DNA from: SAR202 cluster bacterium bin87
GTDB taxonomy: Bacteria > Chloroflexota > Dehalococcoidia > Lucifugimonadales > UBA3495
NCBI GenBank assembly: GCA_002238825.1
Contig: MPNC01000002.1
Coordinates: forward strand, 363,180-427,179
Length of the DNA stretch: 64,000 nt
Direction: 5' to 3'
The notes under the pieces are model-generated. The model saw only the letters and a list, made by a program, of their open reading frames with translations, was not told where the DNA came from and searched no databases. The number at the start of each line of letters is the position of its first letter. The first letter of the stretch is position 1. A program made the position numbers and the translations under genes. Positions 16,052-24,511 of the stretch are shown here, one piece after another.

Positions 16052-17212
16052 TTAACGAAGTGGTTGGCGCCGGAGGTCGCAGGCGTTCGATTCGTAGACG
16101 TTTTCATCCAGGACCGCGTCGTGGTCGTCCGTCACGTAAATCCCGCTCTCTCTGGAAGCGGCGATCCGATTCCCCGAAATGGTGTACCGACGCCGCGTGT
16201 TTCCTATTGTCGCCGACCCTCGCCGTGCCGGGTCGCTCCACAGCCGGATGCCGTTGCGATTGCCTTCAATACGGTTTTCCTCGATGGCATTGCCTTCCCC
16301 GTGTTCGATGGCGATCCCGTCGAAACGGTTCACCCTGATTTCGTTGCCCCTGACGGTCGAGTTGGTCGAATAGCCCAGCCAGAACCCATAGTTGGAAAAG
16401 TTGGCGACGTTGTCTTCAAAGACGTTGCCCGAGCAAAACACCGCTTCAAAGGCATTGTTGGGCGAATAACTCCCGTCATTGTGGGCTATGAAATTGTCAT
16501 TGGAAGGCTCGCCGTGGTGTCCCCGGATGAAGAACCCGTCGCCGCTGTAGCGCAGGCTGTTGCCCGTTATCCGGTTGTGGTTGGAACCATCCTCCAGCAG
16601 TATTCCCGCCGAGTCCGCGGTGTCGCACCAGAAGCGGTCGGTGTAGCGGATGCAGTGCTCGGCCTGATTGTCCAGCACCTGGTTGTGGCTGGACTTCAGC
16701 AGGTAGATCCCCACGTTGCCGCAGTGAGAGGCGTGGTTCCCCGAAATCACGTTGTGGTCCGACCGCACCAGGCTGATGCCGTTGAAGTTGTTGCCGGTCT
16801 GGTTGTTTTCGATGACGCTGTTCCGCACCCGGCGAAGATAAATGCCGCCGCCGAACCCCTCCTCCACCGGCGCCTCGATGTCCGGCAGCCAGCCGGCGTC
16901 CAGCGGGTTGGTGTTGTCCGACACGACGCAGCGCCGGATGCTGAGGTGGCTCACGTTCTCCGCGCGTATTCCGTAGTGGAACCCGATCACGATGCCGCTG
17001 GCGATTGTCACGTCCCGGCAGTCGTGGACCCAAATACCAACGCCGCCCTTCCGTTCGCCGTCCAGCACCACGCCGGAAAGGTCCAGCGTCACCCCATCGG
17101 TGCAGATTTCGATCACCGTTCCGCTCGAGGCCGGCGCCTCGAGTCCAAGGTACTGGGACGCCTCCAAGGTGTCCCGCGTGTATCTGTTCGGGACCACGCG
17201 GACGCAGGTCAT
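16052..17212 (-). CDS. Right-handed parallel beta-helix protein (NosD/PbH1 type)
   Basis: 386 aa made almost entirely of short repeats of about 22-24 residues with the pattern N-x-I-x-x-N-x-(x)-G (for example VIENNQTGNNFNGISL, NVISGNHASHCGNVGIYLL, NRITGNSLRYSGDGF, AIEENRIEGNRNGIRL). This is the coil pattern of PbH1 beta-helices found in pectate-lyase-like enzymes, epimerases and NosD. No signal peptide is evident, which is unusual for a carbohydrate-active beta-helix. No catalytic residues can be assigned. It lies between a small Cys-rich gene and a GMC oxidoreductase on the same strand. Confidence 0.82.
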   Translation of the reverse strand: MTCVRVVPNRYTRDTLEASQYLGLEAPASSGTVIEICTDGVTLDLSGVVLDGERKGGVGIWVHDCRDVTIASGIVIGFHYGIRAENVSHLSIRRCVVSDNTNPLDAGWLPDIEAPVEEGFGGGIYLRRVRNSVIENNQTGNNFNGISLVRSDHNVISGNHASHCGNVGIYLLKSSHNQVLDNQAEHCIRYTDRFWCDTADSAGILLEDGSNHNRITGNSLRYSGDGFFIRGHHGEPSNDNFIAHNDGSYSPNNAFEAVFCSGNVFEDNVANFSNYGFWLGYSTNSTVRGNEIRVNRFDGIAIEHGEGNAIEENRIEGNRNGIRLWSDPARRGSATIGNTRRRYTISGNRIAASRESGIYVTDDHDAVLDENVYESNACDLRRQPLR

Positions 17213-17279
17213 CGCAGCTTCGCTCGGACCAGCCGCGGAACGTCGACCTGCGTGCGGATGCGGAAATCCGTCGCCCGGT

Positions 17280-17537
17280 TCAGTTCAGGCTCGGCCCGCC
17301 GCCGGAACCTCCGGAGATGAACCCCGGGTGGTCGTCCAGATCCGACGCATCGTCCTGGTGCTTGCCGCGCAGAACGCAATGGCCACAAACCTTGCACACC
17401 GGATGGCGGTTGGCAAACTTGGGATGGGGGATATTGCAGGTCGGGCTCTCTGGATTCTCGCACCGGGGACACCCGTCACATCTCCTGTGGCCGGTTCCCT
17501 GCCCGGTCTGGGTTCGTGGCTCCAGTACTGTGACCAT
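17280..17537 (-). CDS. Small Cys-rich protein (possible zinc ribbon)
   Basis: 85 aa from the ATG at 17537 (GAGGG about 12 bases upstream). It contains RRCDGCPRCENPESPTCNIP and, 12 residues on, VCKVCGHCVL: eight cysteines with CxxC spacing, as in zinc-ribbon or rubredoxin-like folds, followed by an acidic Asp/Gly/Ser-rich tail. The position between the extradiol dioxygenase and the beta-helix gene, all on one strand, supports a real gene. I do not recognise a named family; a metal-binding or electron-transfer accessory role is possible. Confidence 0.5.
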   Translation of the reverse strand: MVTVLEPRTQTGQGTGHRRCDGCPRCENPESPTCNIPHPKFANRHPVCKVCGHCVLRGKHQDDASDLDDHPGFISGGSGGGPSLN

Positions 17538-17638
17538 GTTCGACGTTTTCCCTCGGGTTGTGGACACACTAGCCGCCGCACCGGGCGCAGTTTCCGGCGC
17601 GGCAAGCATTTGCCTATCGACTGTCGCCGCGCGACCTG

Positions 17639-18610
17639 TCAGTTCCAGATCGCAGCAACGCGGTACGCCAGCTGGGTGTTTGACTCTCGCACGTCGACGA
17701 TCTCGGCCGGAACGTCGCCCAGGATTCCCAACGCGATGATCCAGTTCAGGATCTCGTGGTCTCCAGAGTCCTGGATCTCCTCGGGAGTCAGTTCCGCCAG
17801 CTTGCTCCCGTCGCCGGACCGAACCATTTCCAGGTAGCGGCGGTCGGTCTCAACGTCGATCTCGCGGCACTGGAACTTGTGGGCCAGGAAACTGTGCGAC
17901 CAGCTGGACGATGCCACCACGGCAACCCGCTCGTCCCGGGTGTCCAGGAACCTGCGGATCCCCTGCCCCAGCTGATAGCAGCGCCTGGGTGTCGGACGGG
18001 GTGGATAGTCGGGACCGGCTTCTTCGCCGTAGCAGTTGACGAAGAGGGGCAGCAGCGGGAACTTGCCGTCCGGGTCCAGGAACACCAGCGGGTTGATGAT
18101 GGCGTGGGCCAGTCCCCAGTCCCAGCCCTTCAGGGCGCTGGAAGAGGCCATGTCGAACCCGTCCCGAATCAGGAAGTTGCGGAGGTCCCGCGAAAACTCC
18201 TTGGGACACTGGAAGGTGAACTTGGTTTCGGGCTCGGCGTCCCACAGGTTGGTGCGGGCCGCGCCGCGCTGGAAAGGAAAGCCGTCGACTTCGGCGCCGG
18301 TGTAGAGGCAGAAGGGCGGCAGGTTGTCCTGCAGGAAGTTCTCCGCCTGGTCGTCGCCGATCACCACCAGGACGTCCGGCTCCCACTCGTGGAGGCGGTC
18401 GCGCATCACCTTGAACGAATCGATGATCTTCTTCTGGTCGCTGATGTCCCGGCTCAGTCCGTTGTCGTCGCCCAGCTCTTTGACGAGTTGGGCGGGAGTC
18501 TCGTAGCCGGGCACGCGGGCGAATACCCGCTCTCTACCCGTGGCCCATACCTCGGGCGGCGTCAGGATGATGGGGCCGTGAGAACAGCCCAGACCCAGTA
18601 GTTCAGCCAT
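17639..18610 (-). CDS. Class III extradiol ring-cleavage dioxygenase (LigB-like)
   Basis: 323 aa; AGGAGG precedes the ATG by 5 bases. The N-terminus LLGLGCSHGPII carries the first metal His (H11). VLVVIGDDQAENF near the middle and VAVVASSSWSHSFLAHK in the C-terminal half are hallmark blocks of protocatechuate 4,5-dioxygenase catalytic-subunit-like proteins. The family uses Fe(II), held by two His and a Glu, to open catecholic rings next to the diol. No separate alpha (LigA) subunit gene is seen. In this operon it could act on a hydroxylated ring made by an HpaB or LLM enzyme; that link is inferred. Confidence 0.85.
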   Translation of the reverse strand: MAELLGLGCSHGPIILTPPEVWATGRERVFARVPGYETPAQLVKELGDDNGLSRDISDQKKIIDSFKVMRDRLHEWEPDVLVVIGDDQAENFLQDNLPPFCLYTGAEVDGFPFQRGAARTNLWDAEPETKFTFQCPKEFSRDLRNFLIRDGFDMASSSALKGWDWGLAHAIINPLVFLDPDGKFPLLPLFVNCYGEEAGPDYPPRPTPRRCYQLGQGIRRFLDTRDERVAVVASSSWSHSFLAHKFQCREIDVETDRRYLEMVRSGDGSKLAELTPEEIQDSGDHEILNWIIALGILGDVPAEIVDVRESNTQLAYRVAAIWN

Positions 18611-18821
18611 TTTGTCCTCCTAACGAGCCGGAACCCTCGCACGGTTCGGTGGGTTTCCGCGATTGTAGGGACACGCGCGGAGGACTGTCAATTTGGACCG
18701 GACCAACTTGGCCCACGACGCCGTGCGCGAGCAAGGCCAAATTCCGGAGGTCGTACCGCTGCTCGACGAATACGGGGTAGCGCCCGTGGGAGTTGTCTGC
18801 TCCTCTCTGGATTTGCCCTGC
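18611..18821. other. Short gap with a doubtful plus-strand frame
   Basis: A 60-codon plus-strand frame (18693-18875, TTG start after GGAGG) reads LAHDAVREQGQIPEVVPLLD. It overlaps the 3' end of the histidine kinase on the other strand. No family is recognised; it is listed so that it is not lost, but it is probably not a gene. Confidence 0.2.
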
Positions 18822-20108
18822 TCAAGCGTCCTGGTCGATTGCCGTCGCGATGGGCGGTCGCCTCTGCAACGTTAGAGTTACGATAGAGCCCATTCCGGCA
18901 GTCGATTCCAGGACCACGTTGCCGCCGTGTACGCGGGCCACCTCGGCCGCCTGGCACAGTCCCAGACCGGCGCCCTGGTTGTCGCCCATTTTCGTGGTGA
19001 AGAACGGCGTCAGGGCCCTCTCCAGCACTTCCGGCGCCATGCCGCATCCCTCATCCCTGATGGTAATGCAACCTTCGTCCTCATCGGCGTCGACTGACAC
19101 GGTGATATGGGCGTCTGCCTTGCCTGTTCTCTCCACGGCTTCGCAGGCATTCTGGACCAGGTTCATCACGGCCAGGGCCATGCCCTCCGGCAGGGCGAGG
19201 CATTGCGGGTCAGACGGGTCCTCCAGTACTTCGACCACGGGCTGCTTGCCGCCGTTAACCGTAACGTAGGCGTCCAGAGCGGCTCGCACCGACTGCCGCA
19301 CCAGCAAGTTCAGCCCGACTTCCTGCCAGGCTCCGCTGCTGGTTCCCAGGCTGAGCATCCCCTGAAGGACGCGGTCGGCGCGGCCGAGATTTCGCCGGAT
19401 GTGGTCCATGTTGGCTCGGAGTTCGTTGCTGATCTCCTCGATTTCCCCGTCGTCCCGATCATTGCGATTGAGAGTCTCCATCAGTTCATCCAGCAGTTCG
19501 GCGGAGCCATCGCAAAAGTTGGAAACGAAGTTCAGCGGGTTTCTGATCTCATGGGCCACGCCCGTGGCAAGGTCGATCATCTCGCCCAGTTTCTGCTGGG
19601 CCACGATCTGGTCCTGCGCTTCCCGGAGCTTGGACAAGGCCAGGTCCAGTTCCTGGTTCCGGGTTTCCAGGACGGCGTTGGCGGCGGCCAGCTCGTCGCC
19701 GAGTTTCTCCACCAGTTGCAGCCGGACGACCTCGATGGAACGCAGTCGGAGCGTTTCAAGCGCCTGGCACGCCTTGGACACTTCGTCGTTGCCGCGGGGC
19801 TCGATGCTGTGCTCGTAGTCGCCCATTCCAAGTCGCCTGATCCAGGCCTCGGCCGCGATTGTCCGGATGCCCACCGTCACTACCAGCACCGTCTTGACCA
19901 TGACTACGGCCCAGGCCAACGCCGACAGGGCGATCAGCGCCGCGTTTCCCCACAATACCGAGGTGACGAGCAGGGCTATCAGCAGGACGTGGGTCACCAC
20001 GATCAGGAGGAAATGCTGCACCGAGTAACGCCGGAGGCTGAAGCGAGACATCCCAAAGGGGTCATTACCCTCAATCAGTTGCTCGGGCGGGGTTTGTAAG
20101 TTGGCCAT
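18822..20108 (-). CDS. Membrane-bound sensor histidine kinase
   Basis: 428 aa. Two membrane helices (about residues 31-54 and 56-80) with almost no external loop, a HAMP-like linker, a coiled coil (about 125-170), then an H-box ATGVAHEIRNPLNF with phospho-accepting H186, an N-box NLVQNACEAVE, a G1-box DEGCGM, an F-box TPFFTTK and a G2-box GAGLGL. This is the HisKA/HATPase_c arrangement of NtrB-like kinases. No response regulator is adjacent, so it is an orphan kinase. The lack of a periplasmic sensor domain suggests an intramembrane or cytoplasmic cue. Confidence 0.92.
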   Translation of the reverse strand: MANLQTPPEQLIEGNDPFGMSRFSLRRYSVQHFLLIVVTHVLLIALLVTSVLWGNAALIALSALAWAVVMVKTVLVVTVGIRTIAAEAWIRRLGMGDYEHSIEPRGNDEVSKACQALETLRLRSIEVVRLQLVEKLGDELAAANAVLETRNQELDLALSKLREAQDQIVAQQKLGEMIDLATGVAHEIRNPLNFVSNFCDGSAELLDELMETLNRNDRDDGEIEEISNELRANMDHIRRNLGRADRVLQGMLSLGTSSGAWQEVGLNLLVRQSVRAALDAYVTVNGGKQPVVEVLEDPSDPQCLALPEGMALAVMNLVQNACEAVERTGKADAHITVSVDADEDEGCITIRDEGCGMAPEVLERALTPFFTTKMGDNQGAGLGLCQAAEVARVHGGNVVLESTAGMGSIVTLTLQRRPPIATAIDQDA

Positions 20109-20210
20109 CCGTCGCTCTCTATCGTTCGGCGCGGGTCGATAGGTGACAGTTCAGGCTTGATGAGTTGCGTTCCCGACCGGAGAGCGGACCCTTGCGGCCG
20201 GCGTGCAACG

Positions 20211-20465
20211 TTAGTTCCGTTCTTCAGGAATCAGGCCGGCCGCGACCAGCGCGTCGCGCAGGGCATCTCCGGAGATGGCGTGCCTGGCCGTCCATCCGGT
20301 GTCCGGCTGGCCCGCCGTTCCGCGAGCCCACACGATGAGGACGCCAGCTTCCTCGTCCATGCTTTCCGGAATCGTGGAGTGTTCAATTTGGGATCTGGAA
20401 ACCATGGCCCATTCCTCGGTGGAGAACATGAGCCGGTTATTGCTGGTGGGCGCCGGTTCGGGCAT
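20211..20465 (-). CDS. Hypothetical protein, 84 aa
   Basis: The ATG at 20465 has AGGAG at ideal spacing. The sequence contains LMFSTEEWAMVSRSQIEH, then GVLIVWARGTAGQPDTGWTA and ends DALVAAGLIPEERN. It has no membrane segment and no family I recognise. It sits 38 bases after the DUF1932 dehydrogenase gene on the same strand and 102 bases before the histidine kinase, so it is likely part of the same transcript. Confidence 0.6.
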   Translation of the reverse strand: MPEPAPTSNNRLMFSTEEWAMVSRSQIEHSTIPESMDEEAGVLIVWARGTAGQPDTGWTARHAISGDALRDALVAAGLIPEERN

Positions 20466-20503
20466 TGAGTGTCTCCTGAATGGGATCTGGCGCAGGGCCA
20501 TCG

Positions 20504-21409
20504 TCAGGCTTGGTCGCGCTGATCTTCGCGCACCGCCACGTGCTGCGCCAGTTGTCGAATGGTCTCAGTGAAGGTGCGGTCGCGGTCCCGCGACTCGGGA
20601 AACTCCTCTCCCAGGGGCGTGCCGCCAATGAAACGGTACATTTCCGCCACCCCCTCAAACAGGTGCGGCGTCATACCCAGTTCGGTGAAGGTGTCGCGGA
20701 TCTCTTCCATCTCGCTGACCCAGCGGCGCGAGCGTGGCGGCACGGTGGGAATGGTTCTCTCCATCCGTTGCAGCGCCGTCTGCTGGCCCGAAGCGAACTC
20801 CGCCAACAGCGGTTCGGTCAGCCCCATCATCTCGGCGGCCATCAGCAACTGGGTATACAGCGCCCACGAACCCTTGGTCATGGCCGCGTAGCACATCTTG
20901 ATGCCCGATGCCTGCCCCACCTCGCCGTCCAGCTTCAGTACCGTCAGGCCGAAGTCGTTGAGCTGATCAAACTGCACAGCGTGCTGCCCGGAGGCGTAGA
21001 AATGCGGACTGTAGCCGGGCCGCGGCGGCCCGCCGATTATGGACACGTCCACGAACCGCCCGCCGGCGTCGGTGATAACCGGTTCCAGGGTCCGCACGAG
21101 CTGGGGAGAGACGGCGTTGCACTCCGCGAACAGGGTATCCGCGCCGGTTGCGGCCAACGCTTCGGCGACCTGTTGGCATACACCTGGCACCGCTGCGGAC
21201 ACGGTCATGGACATTATCAGGTCCGACCGCTGGACCAACTCCTCCATCGTGGCGACGTCGCGTATGCCAGCCTTCTGGGACAGGGCGCGCGTCCGTTCGC
21301 TGCGGCCACTCAGGCAGGTGATCACGTCCAACTCGTGCTCGCGGAGGCGCTGCCCAACCGCGTGACCCATGTCTCCGGGGCTCAGAATGGCGACCGTGCT
21401 GATATCCAT
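20504..21409 (-). CDS. NAD(P)-dependent oxidoreductase with DUF1932 (beta-hydroxyacid/6-phosphogluconate dehydrogenase type)
   Basis: 301 aa from the ATG at 21409, directly before the Rossmann strand VAILSPGDMGHAVGQRL; the longer frame upstream only reads through a repeat. TGAD-LFAECNAVSP and the FVDVSIIGGPPRPG segment follow the 3-hydroxyisobutyrate dehydrogenase pattern, and the C-terminal GQASGIKMCYAAMTKGSWAL begins DUF1932, with the Lys acting in catalysis in relatives. It probably oxidises a small 2- or 3-hydroxy acid. The first gene of a minus-strand run towards 13.3 kb. Confidence 0.88.
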   Translation of the reverse strand: MDISTVAILSPGDMGHAVGQRLREHELDVITCLSGRSERTRALSQKAGIRDVATMEELVQRSDLIMSMTVSAAVPGVCQQVAEALAATGADTLFAECNAVSPQLVRTLEPVITDAGGRFVDVSIIGGPPRPGYSPHFYASGQHAVQFDQLNDFGLTVLKLDGEVGQASGIKMCYAAMTKGSWALYTQLLMAAEMMGLTEPLLAEFASGQQTALQRMERTIPTVPPRSRRWVSEMEEIRDTFTELGMTPHLFEGVAEMYRFIGGTPLGEEFPESRDRDRTFTETIRQLAQHVAVREDQRDQA

Positions 21410-21509
21410 TAATGCATTCTCTCGACCAAAGTATGAAACGCAAAAACTATAGCACAGATGTATCGCCCAGCCTCCGCGGACCTCCCGCGTACTCCGTTTC
21501 ACTCGAACT

Positions 21510-21650
21510 GTCATGGCGAGCGAAGCGCGGCAATCTCGTGATGGCAGCCGGGGTCTTTTCCAGCGACGTCGCAATCCCATCGATGCAACAAGGCCTTCCC
21601 GTATGAGTCATGCCTCCGGAGCCAGATTGCCGCGCTGCGCTCGCAATGAC
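21510..21650. repeat. Dispersed palindromic repeat, copy 2
   Basis: GTCATGGCGAGCGAAGCGCG on the left and CGCTGCGCTCGCAATGAC on the right, imperfect inverted arms around about 100 bases. It occupies the divergent gap (21410-21772) between the DUF1932 dehydrogenase and the rhodanese gene, where no other gene is visible. Confidence 0.75.
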
Positions 21651-21772
21651 AAAAGCTGCTTTGGAAAGGCCTGGGTGATCTCCGCGGACCGGTTGCGGAC
21701 GGTGCTTCGGACGGGGATACTGGGGCGCATGACGACAACTACACGACAAGCCGGCGCCGGCAGGAGCTGATC

Positions 21773-22654
21773 ATGGCATTTACGCATCCCGAGTACCTCG
21801 TATCCACCGATTGGCTGGCCGAGCACCTGGCCGACGACGATGTCCGCATCTTCGAGACCACCATCTTCCTGCATAGCGTCGCAGGCGGCGGCCGACGCGC
21901 CGAGTCGGGCCGGAGCGCCTACGACACCGGCCACATTCCCGGCTCAGGCTTCCTCGACCTGCAGGCCGACTTCTCCGACAACGACCAGTCATACCGCTTC
22001 ATGATGCCCTCCGCCGCAGCCTTCGCGGAGGCCGCCGGTCGCCACGGAATCTCGGACACCTCGAAACTGGTCCTGTACGACCGGCTCGGCTCGCAGTGGG
22101 CGGCCCGCTTCTGGTGGATGTTCCGCTCGATGGGTTGCCACAACGCGGTAGTGCTGGACGGCGGCCTGCGCCGCTGGACCGCCGAGGGTCGCGCCGTCTC
22201 CACGGATCCGGCGACCTACGCGCCCGCGTCCTTCAGCCCGACGGCAGACCCCGCGCGCTTTGCCGACCTGGCCGAGGTCAGGGAGTTCATCGAGTCCGGC
22301 ACTGGCGGCGGCAGTTGCCTGATCAACGCCCTGGGACGCGATCAGCATTCCGGCGCCGACGGCGGCAGTGGCTACGGGCGGGCCGGCCACATCCCCGGCG
22401 CGACCAACGTCCCGTCGGGCGATCTGACCGACCCCGAAACCGGCCTGTTCCGGCCGGCCGATGAACTGGCGTCCCTTTTCGAGGCGGCCGGCGCTGACCG
22501 CACACAGCGCGTGGTCACCTATTGCGGCGGCGGCATCGCGGCGTCCAACGACGCTTTCATCCTGGCCATGTTGGGCTACGAGAATGTCGCCGTGTACGAC
22601 GCCTCCATGTCGGAATACGCCGCCGATCCGTCATTGCCGCTGGTCGCCGACTGA
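21773..22654 (+). CDS. Sulfurtransferase (two-domain rhodanese, thiosulfate/3-mercaptopyruvate type)
   Basis: 293 aa with two rhodanese domains. The first holds FETTIFLHS, AYDTGHIPGSGFLDL and LVLYDRLGSQWAARFWWM and lacks the Cys. The second holds GYGRAGHIPGATNVPSGDL and the active-site loop VTYCGGGIAAS with C251. Such enzymes move sulfane sulfur from thiosulfate or 3-mercaptopyruvate to cyanide, thiols or proteins. The loop CGGGIAA differs from the CGSGVTA of mercaptopyruvate enzymes and CRKGVTA of thiosulfate enzymes, so donor preference is open. CAGGAG precedes the start. It heads a plus-strand unit with LLM and LUD genes. Confidence 0.9.
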   Translation: MAFTHPEYLVSTDWLAEHLADDDVRIFETTIFLHSVAGGGRRAESGRSAYDTGHIPGSGFLDLQADFSDNDQSYRFMMPSAAAFAEAAGRHGISDTSKLVLYDRLGSQWAARFWWMFRSMGCHNAVVLDGGLRRWTAEGRAVSTDPATYAPASFSPTADPARFADLAEVREFIESGTGGGSCLINALGRDQHSGADGGSGYGRAGHIPGATNVPSGDLTDPETGLFRPADELASLFEAAGADRTQRVVTYCGGGIAASNDAFILAMLGYENVAVYDASMSEYAADPSLPLVAD

Positions 22655-22655
22655 G

Positions 22656-22693
22656 ACAACCGCATCATCGCCGAGGCAACCGCATCATCGCCA
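22656..22693 (+). repeat. Short tandem duplication before the LLM gene
   Basis: CAACCGCATCATCGCC occurs twice, 22 bases apart, in the gap between the rhodanese and LLM genes. It looks like a small local duplication that moves the LLM ribosome site (GGAGGTGCGCC) further from the upstream stop. Confidence 0.6.
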
Positions 22694-22705
22694 TGGAGGT
22701 GCGCC

Positions 22706-23764
22706 ATGACCCAGGTCGCCACGCTGAACGATACCCTGGAGTTCGGGCTGTTCGACTGGATTGAGTGGGATAAGTCAGCGCCCAGCGAGATCTTCGAAAA
22801 CCGGCTGCGGATGCTGGAGTACGCTGACCGCAGCGGGTTCTACAGCTACCACCTGGCGGAGCACCACATCACCCCGCTGAGCGTGTCGCCCTCGCCGGCG
22901 GTGTTCCTGGCGGCGGCGGCACAACGCACGTCACGGTTGCGCCTGGGCCCGCTGGTGTTCCTGCTCCCTTTCTACAACCCCATCCGGCTCTACCACGAGA
23001 TCTGCATGCTGGACAACCTCAGCAACGGGCGCCTCGATCTGGGCGTCGGCCGCGGTGTCTCGCCCGTGGAGGCTGAGGAGTTCGGCGTCGATCTCGGCAT
23101 CAGCTGGGAAATGTTCAACGAGCAGATGGACATGTTCACCGGCGGCTTCACCACCGGCGTGCTCAACTACCAGGGCAAGCACTACAACTACGAGGACATC
23201 GAACTCTGGATTGCGCCCCACCAGAAGCCCTATCCGCCGCTCTGGTACGCCAGCAACAACCTCGAAACCGTGCCGTGGATGGCCCAGCACGGCTTCAACA
23301 CCTGCACCGTTTTCGCCGACAACGCCGGCGTCAAAGCCCATTACGACCTGTACAAGCGGGTGTGGAACGCCGAGCGGATGTCCGACGGGCTCAACAGCCA
23401 CGTCACCGCTCCCAAGCTGGGTCTGGTGCGCCACATGTACATCGCCGACACCGACGCGCGGGCCCGGGAGGAAGCCAAAGCGGCGTACGGGACGTGGTTC
23501 CACAACATCGACTACCTGTGGGCCAAGAACGGGCTCGACCGCCTGGGCGCCATGCGGGACTTCGATGCTCTGGAAGCCAGGGACGTGATCATCGTCGGCA
23601 CGCCGTCCACGGTGCGGGAGCGCGTCCAGCAGGCCATCGGCGAAACGGGCATCAACTACTTCTGCCCCATCTTCGCGTGGGGTGACCTGACCCCCGAACA
23701 GGTGATGCGCTCCATGACGCTATTCGTCGACGAAGTGATGCCCAACCTGCAGCCCGGCGTCTAG
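22706..23764 (+). CDS. LLM class flavin-dependent oxidoreductase (bacterial luciferase-like monooxygenase)
   Basis: 352 aa; GGAGG 7 bases before the ATG. Family segments FGLFDWIEWD, GFYSYHLAEHHITPLS, LRLGPLVFLLPFYNPIRL and NGRLDLGVGRGVSP define an FMN-type LLM monooxygenase of the luciferase alpha-chain group. Members use reduced FMN or F420 and O2 to oxidise alkanes, sulfonates, aldehydes or ketones. It lies between the rhodanese and LUD genes on one strand; a link to organosulfur oxidation is possible but unproven. One of four LLM paralogues. Confidence 0.9.
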   Translation: MTQVATLNDTLEFGLFDWIEWDKSAPSEIFENRLRMLEYADRSGFYSYHLAEHHITPLSVSPSPAVFLAAAAQRTSRLRLGPLVFLLPFYNPIRLYHEICMLDNLSNGRLDLGVGRGVSPVEAEEFGVDLGISWEMFNEQMDMFTGGFTTGVLNYQGKHYNYEDIELWIAPHQKPYPPLWYASNNLETVPWMAQHGFNTCTVFADNAGVKAHYDLYKRVWNAERMSDGLNSHVTAPKLGLVRHMYIADTDARAREEAKAAYGTWFHNIDYLWAKNGLDRLGAMRDFDALEARDVIIVGTPSTVRERVQQAIGETGINYFCPIFAWGDLTPEQVMRSMTLFVDEVMPNLQPGV

Positions 23765-23803
23765 CAACCCGCAAACATCGCAGCCCACTCAGGAGAACCG
23801 ATC

Positions 23804-24421
23804 ATGTCCTCGGCAACACCCCATGCTCCAGCAACCGCCGAATCCATCAGCCGGACCATCGGCGCCCTGGCGGCCCGCAACGTCGAGGCCGTGCTGGTGG
23901 ATTCTCGCGGGGCGGCGCTGCTGAAACTCAAGGAACTGGTGCCGGAGGGTTCCGAGGTCTTCGTCAGCACTTCGGAAACGCTGGACACCATCGGCTACAC
24001 CGAGCACATGCACGGCAACGACCGCTATAACAACCTCCATGACCAGATGCTGGGCCATACCGACCCGGTGGCCCAGCGCGAGTTCCGCCGCAAGACCACC
24101 ATCGCCGACTACTTCGTCGGCAGCGTCCAGGCCATAGCGGAGACCGGGGAGATCGTCGTCGCCAGCGGTTCCGGCAGCCAGATCGGCGCCTTCGCTTACG
24201 GGGCGCGGCGTGTGATCCTGGTGGCCGGCACCCAGAAGATCTGCCCGACCCTGGCGGACGCCGAAGCCCGCACTCGCGGCTTCACCCTGGAGCGACACGA
24301 CCGCTGGCTGGAGGGCCGGGGCGCGAGACCCACCCCCATCGGCAAATACCTGGTCATGGAGCACGAGCCCGTGGTCGGCCGCATCTCCATGATCCTTATC
24401 CCTGAGAGCCTGGGTTGGTAG
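23804..24421 (+). CDS. LUD domain protein (LutC/YkgG-like)
   Basis: 205 aa. Features of the LutC/DUF162 fold are SEVFVSTSETLDTIGYTEHM, DYFVGSVQAIAETGEIVVAS, and GSGSQIGAFAYGARRVILVAG followed by TLADAEARTR. LUD proteins are subunits of L-lactate oxidation complexes (LutABC) or stand alone with unknown substrate. No LutA or LutB iron-sulfur partner is present here, so this belongs to the solo group. It ends convergently with the OsmC-like gene, with a strong hairpin between them. Confidence 0.85.
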   Translation: MSSATPHAPATAESISRTIGALAARNVEAVLVDSRGAALLKLKELVPEGSEVFVSTSETLDTIGYTEHMHGNDRYNNLHDQMLGHTDPVAQREFRRKTTIADYFVGSVQAIAETGEIVVASGSGSQIGAFAYGARRVILVAGTQKICPTLADAEARTRGFTLERHDRWLEGRGARPTPIGKYLVMEHEPVVGRISMILIPESLGW

Positions 24422-24454
24422 ACGGCCCCAGGGCCATCCGCCCTTGAAAACGTT

Positions 24455-24476
24455 GGGGCGCACGATGGTGCGCCCC
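24455..24476. terminator. Hairpin between convergent LUD and OsmC-like genes
   Basis: A perfect 9-bp stem GGGGCGCAC/GTGCGCCCC with a 4-base GATG loop lies in the convergent gap. There is no T-run on the plus side, so termination may be bidirectional and weak or Rho-assisted. Confidence 0.5.
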
Positions 24477-24511
24477 TGATGGCCTCAGCATGGCCGCCAG
24501 TAGGCCGGCCG

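Noticed and set aside
15995-17320. 441-codon plus-strand frame opposite the beta-helix gene
   Set aside because: The minus strand has regular PbH1 repeats; the plus frame is a shadow of that periodicity.
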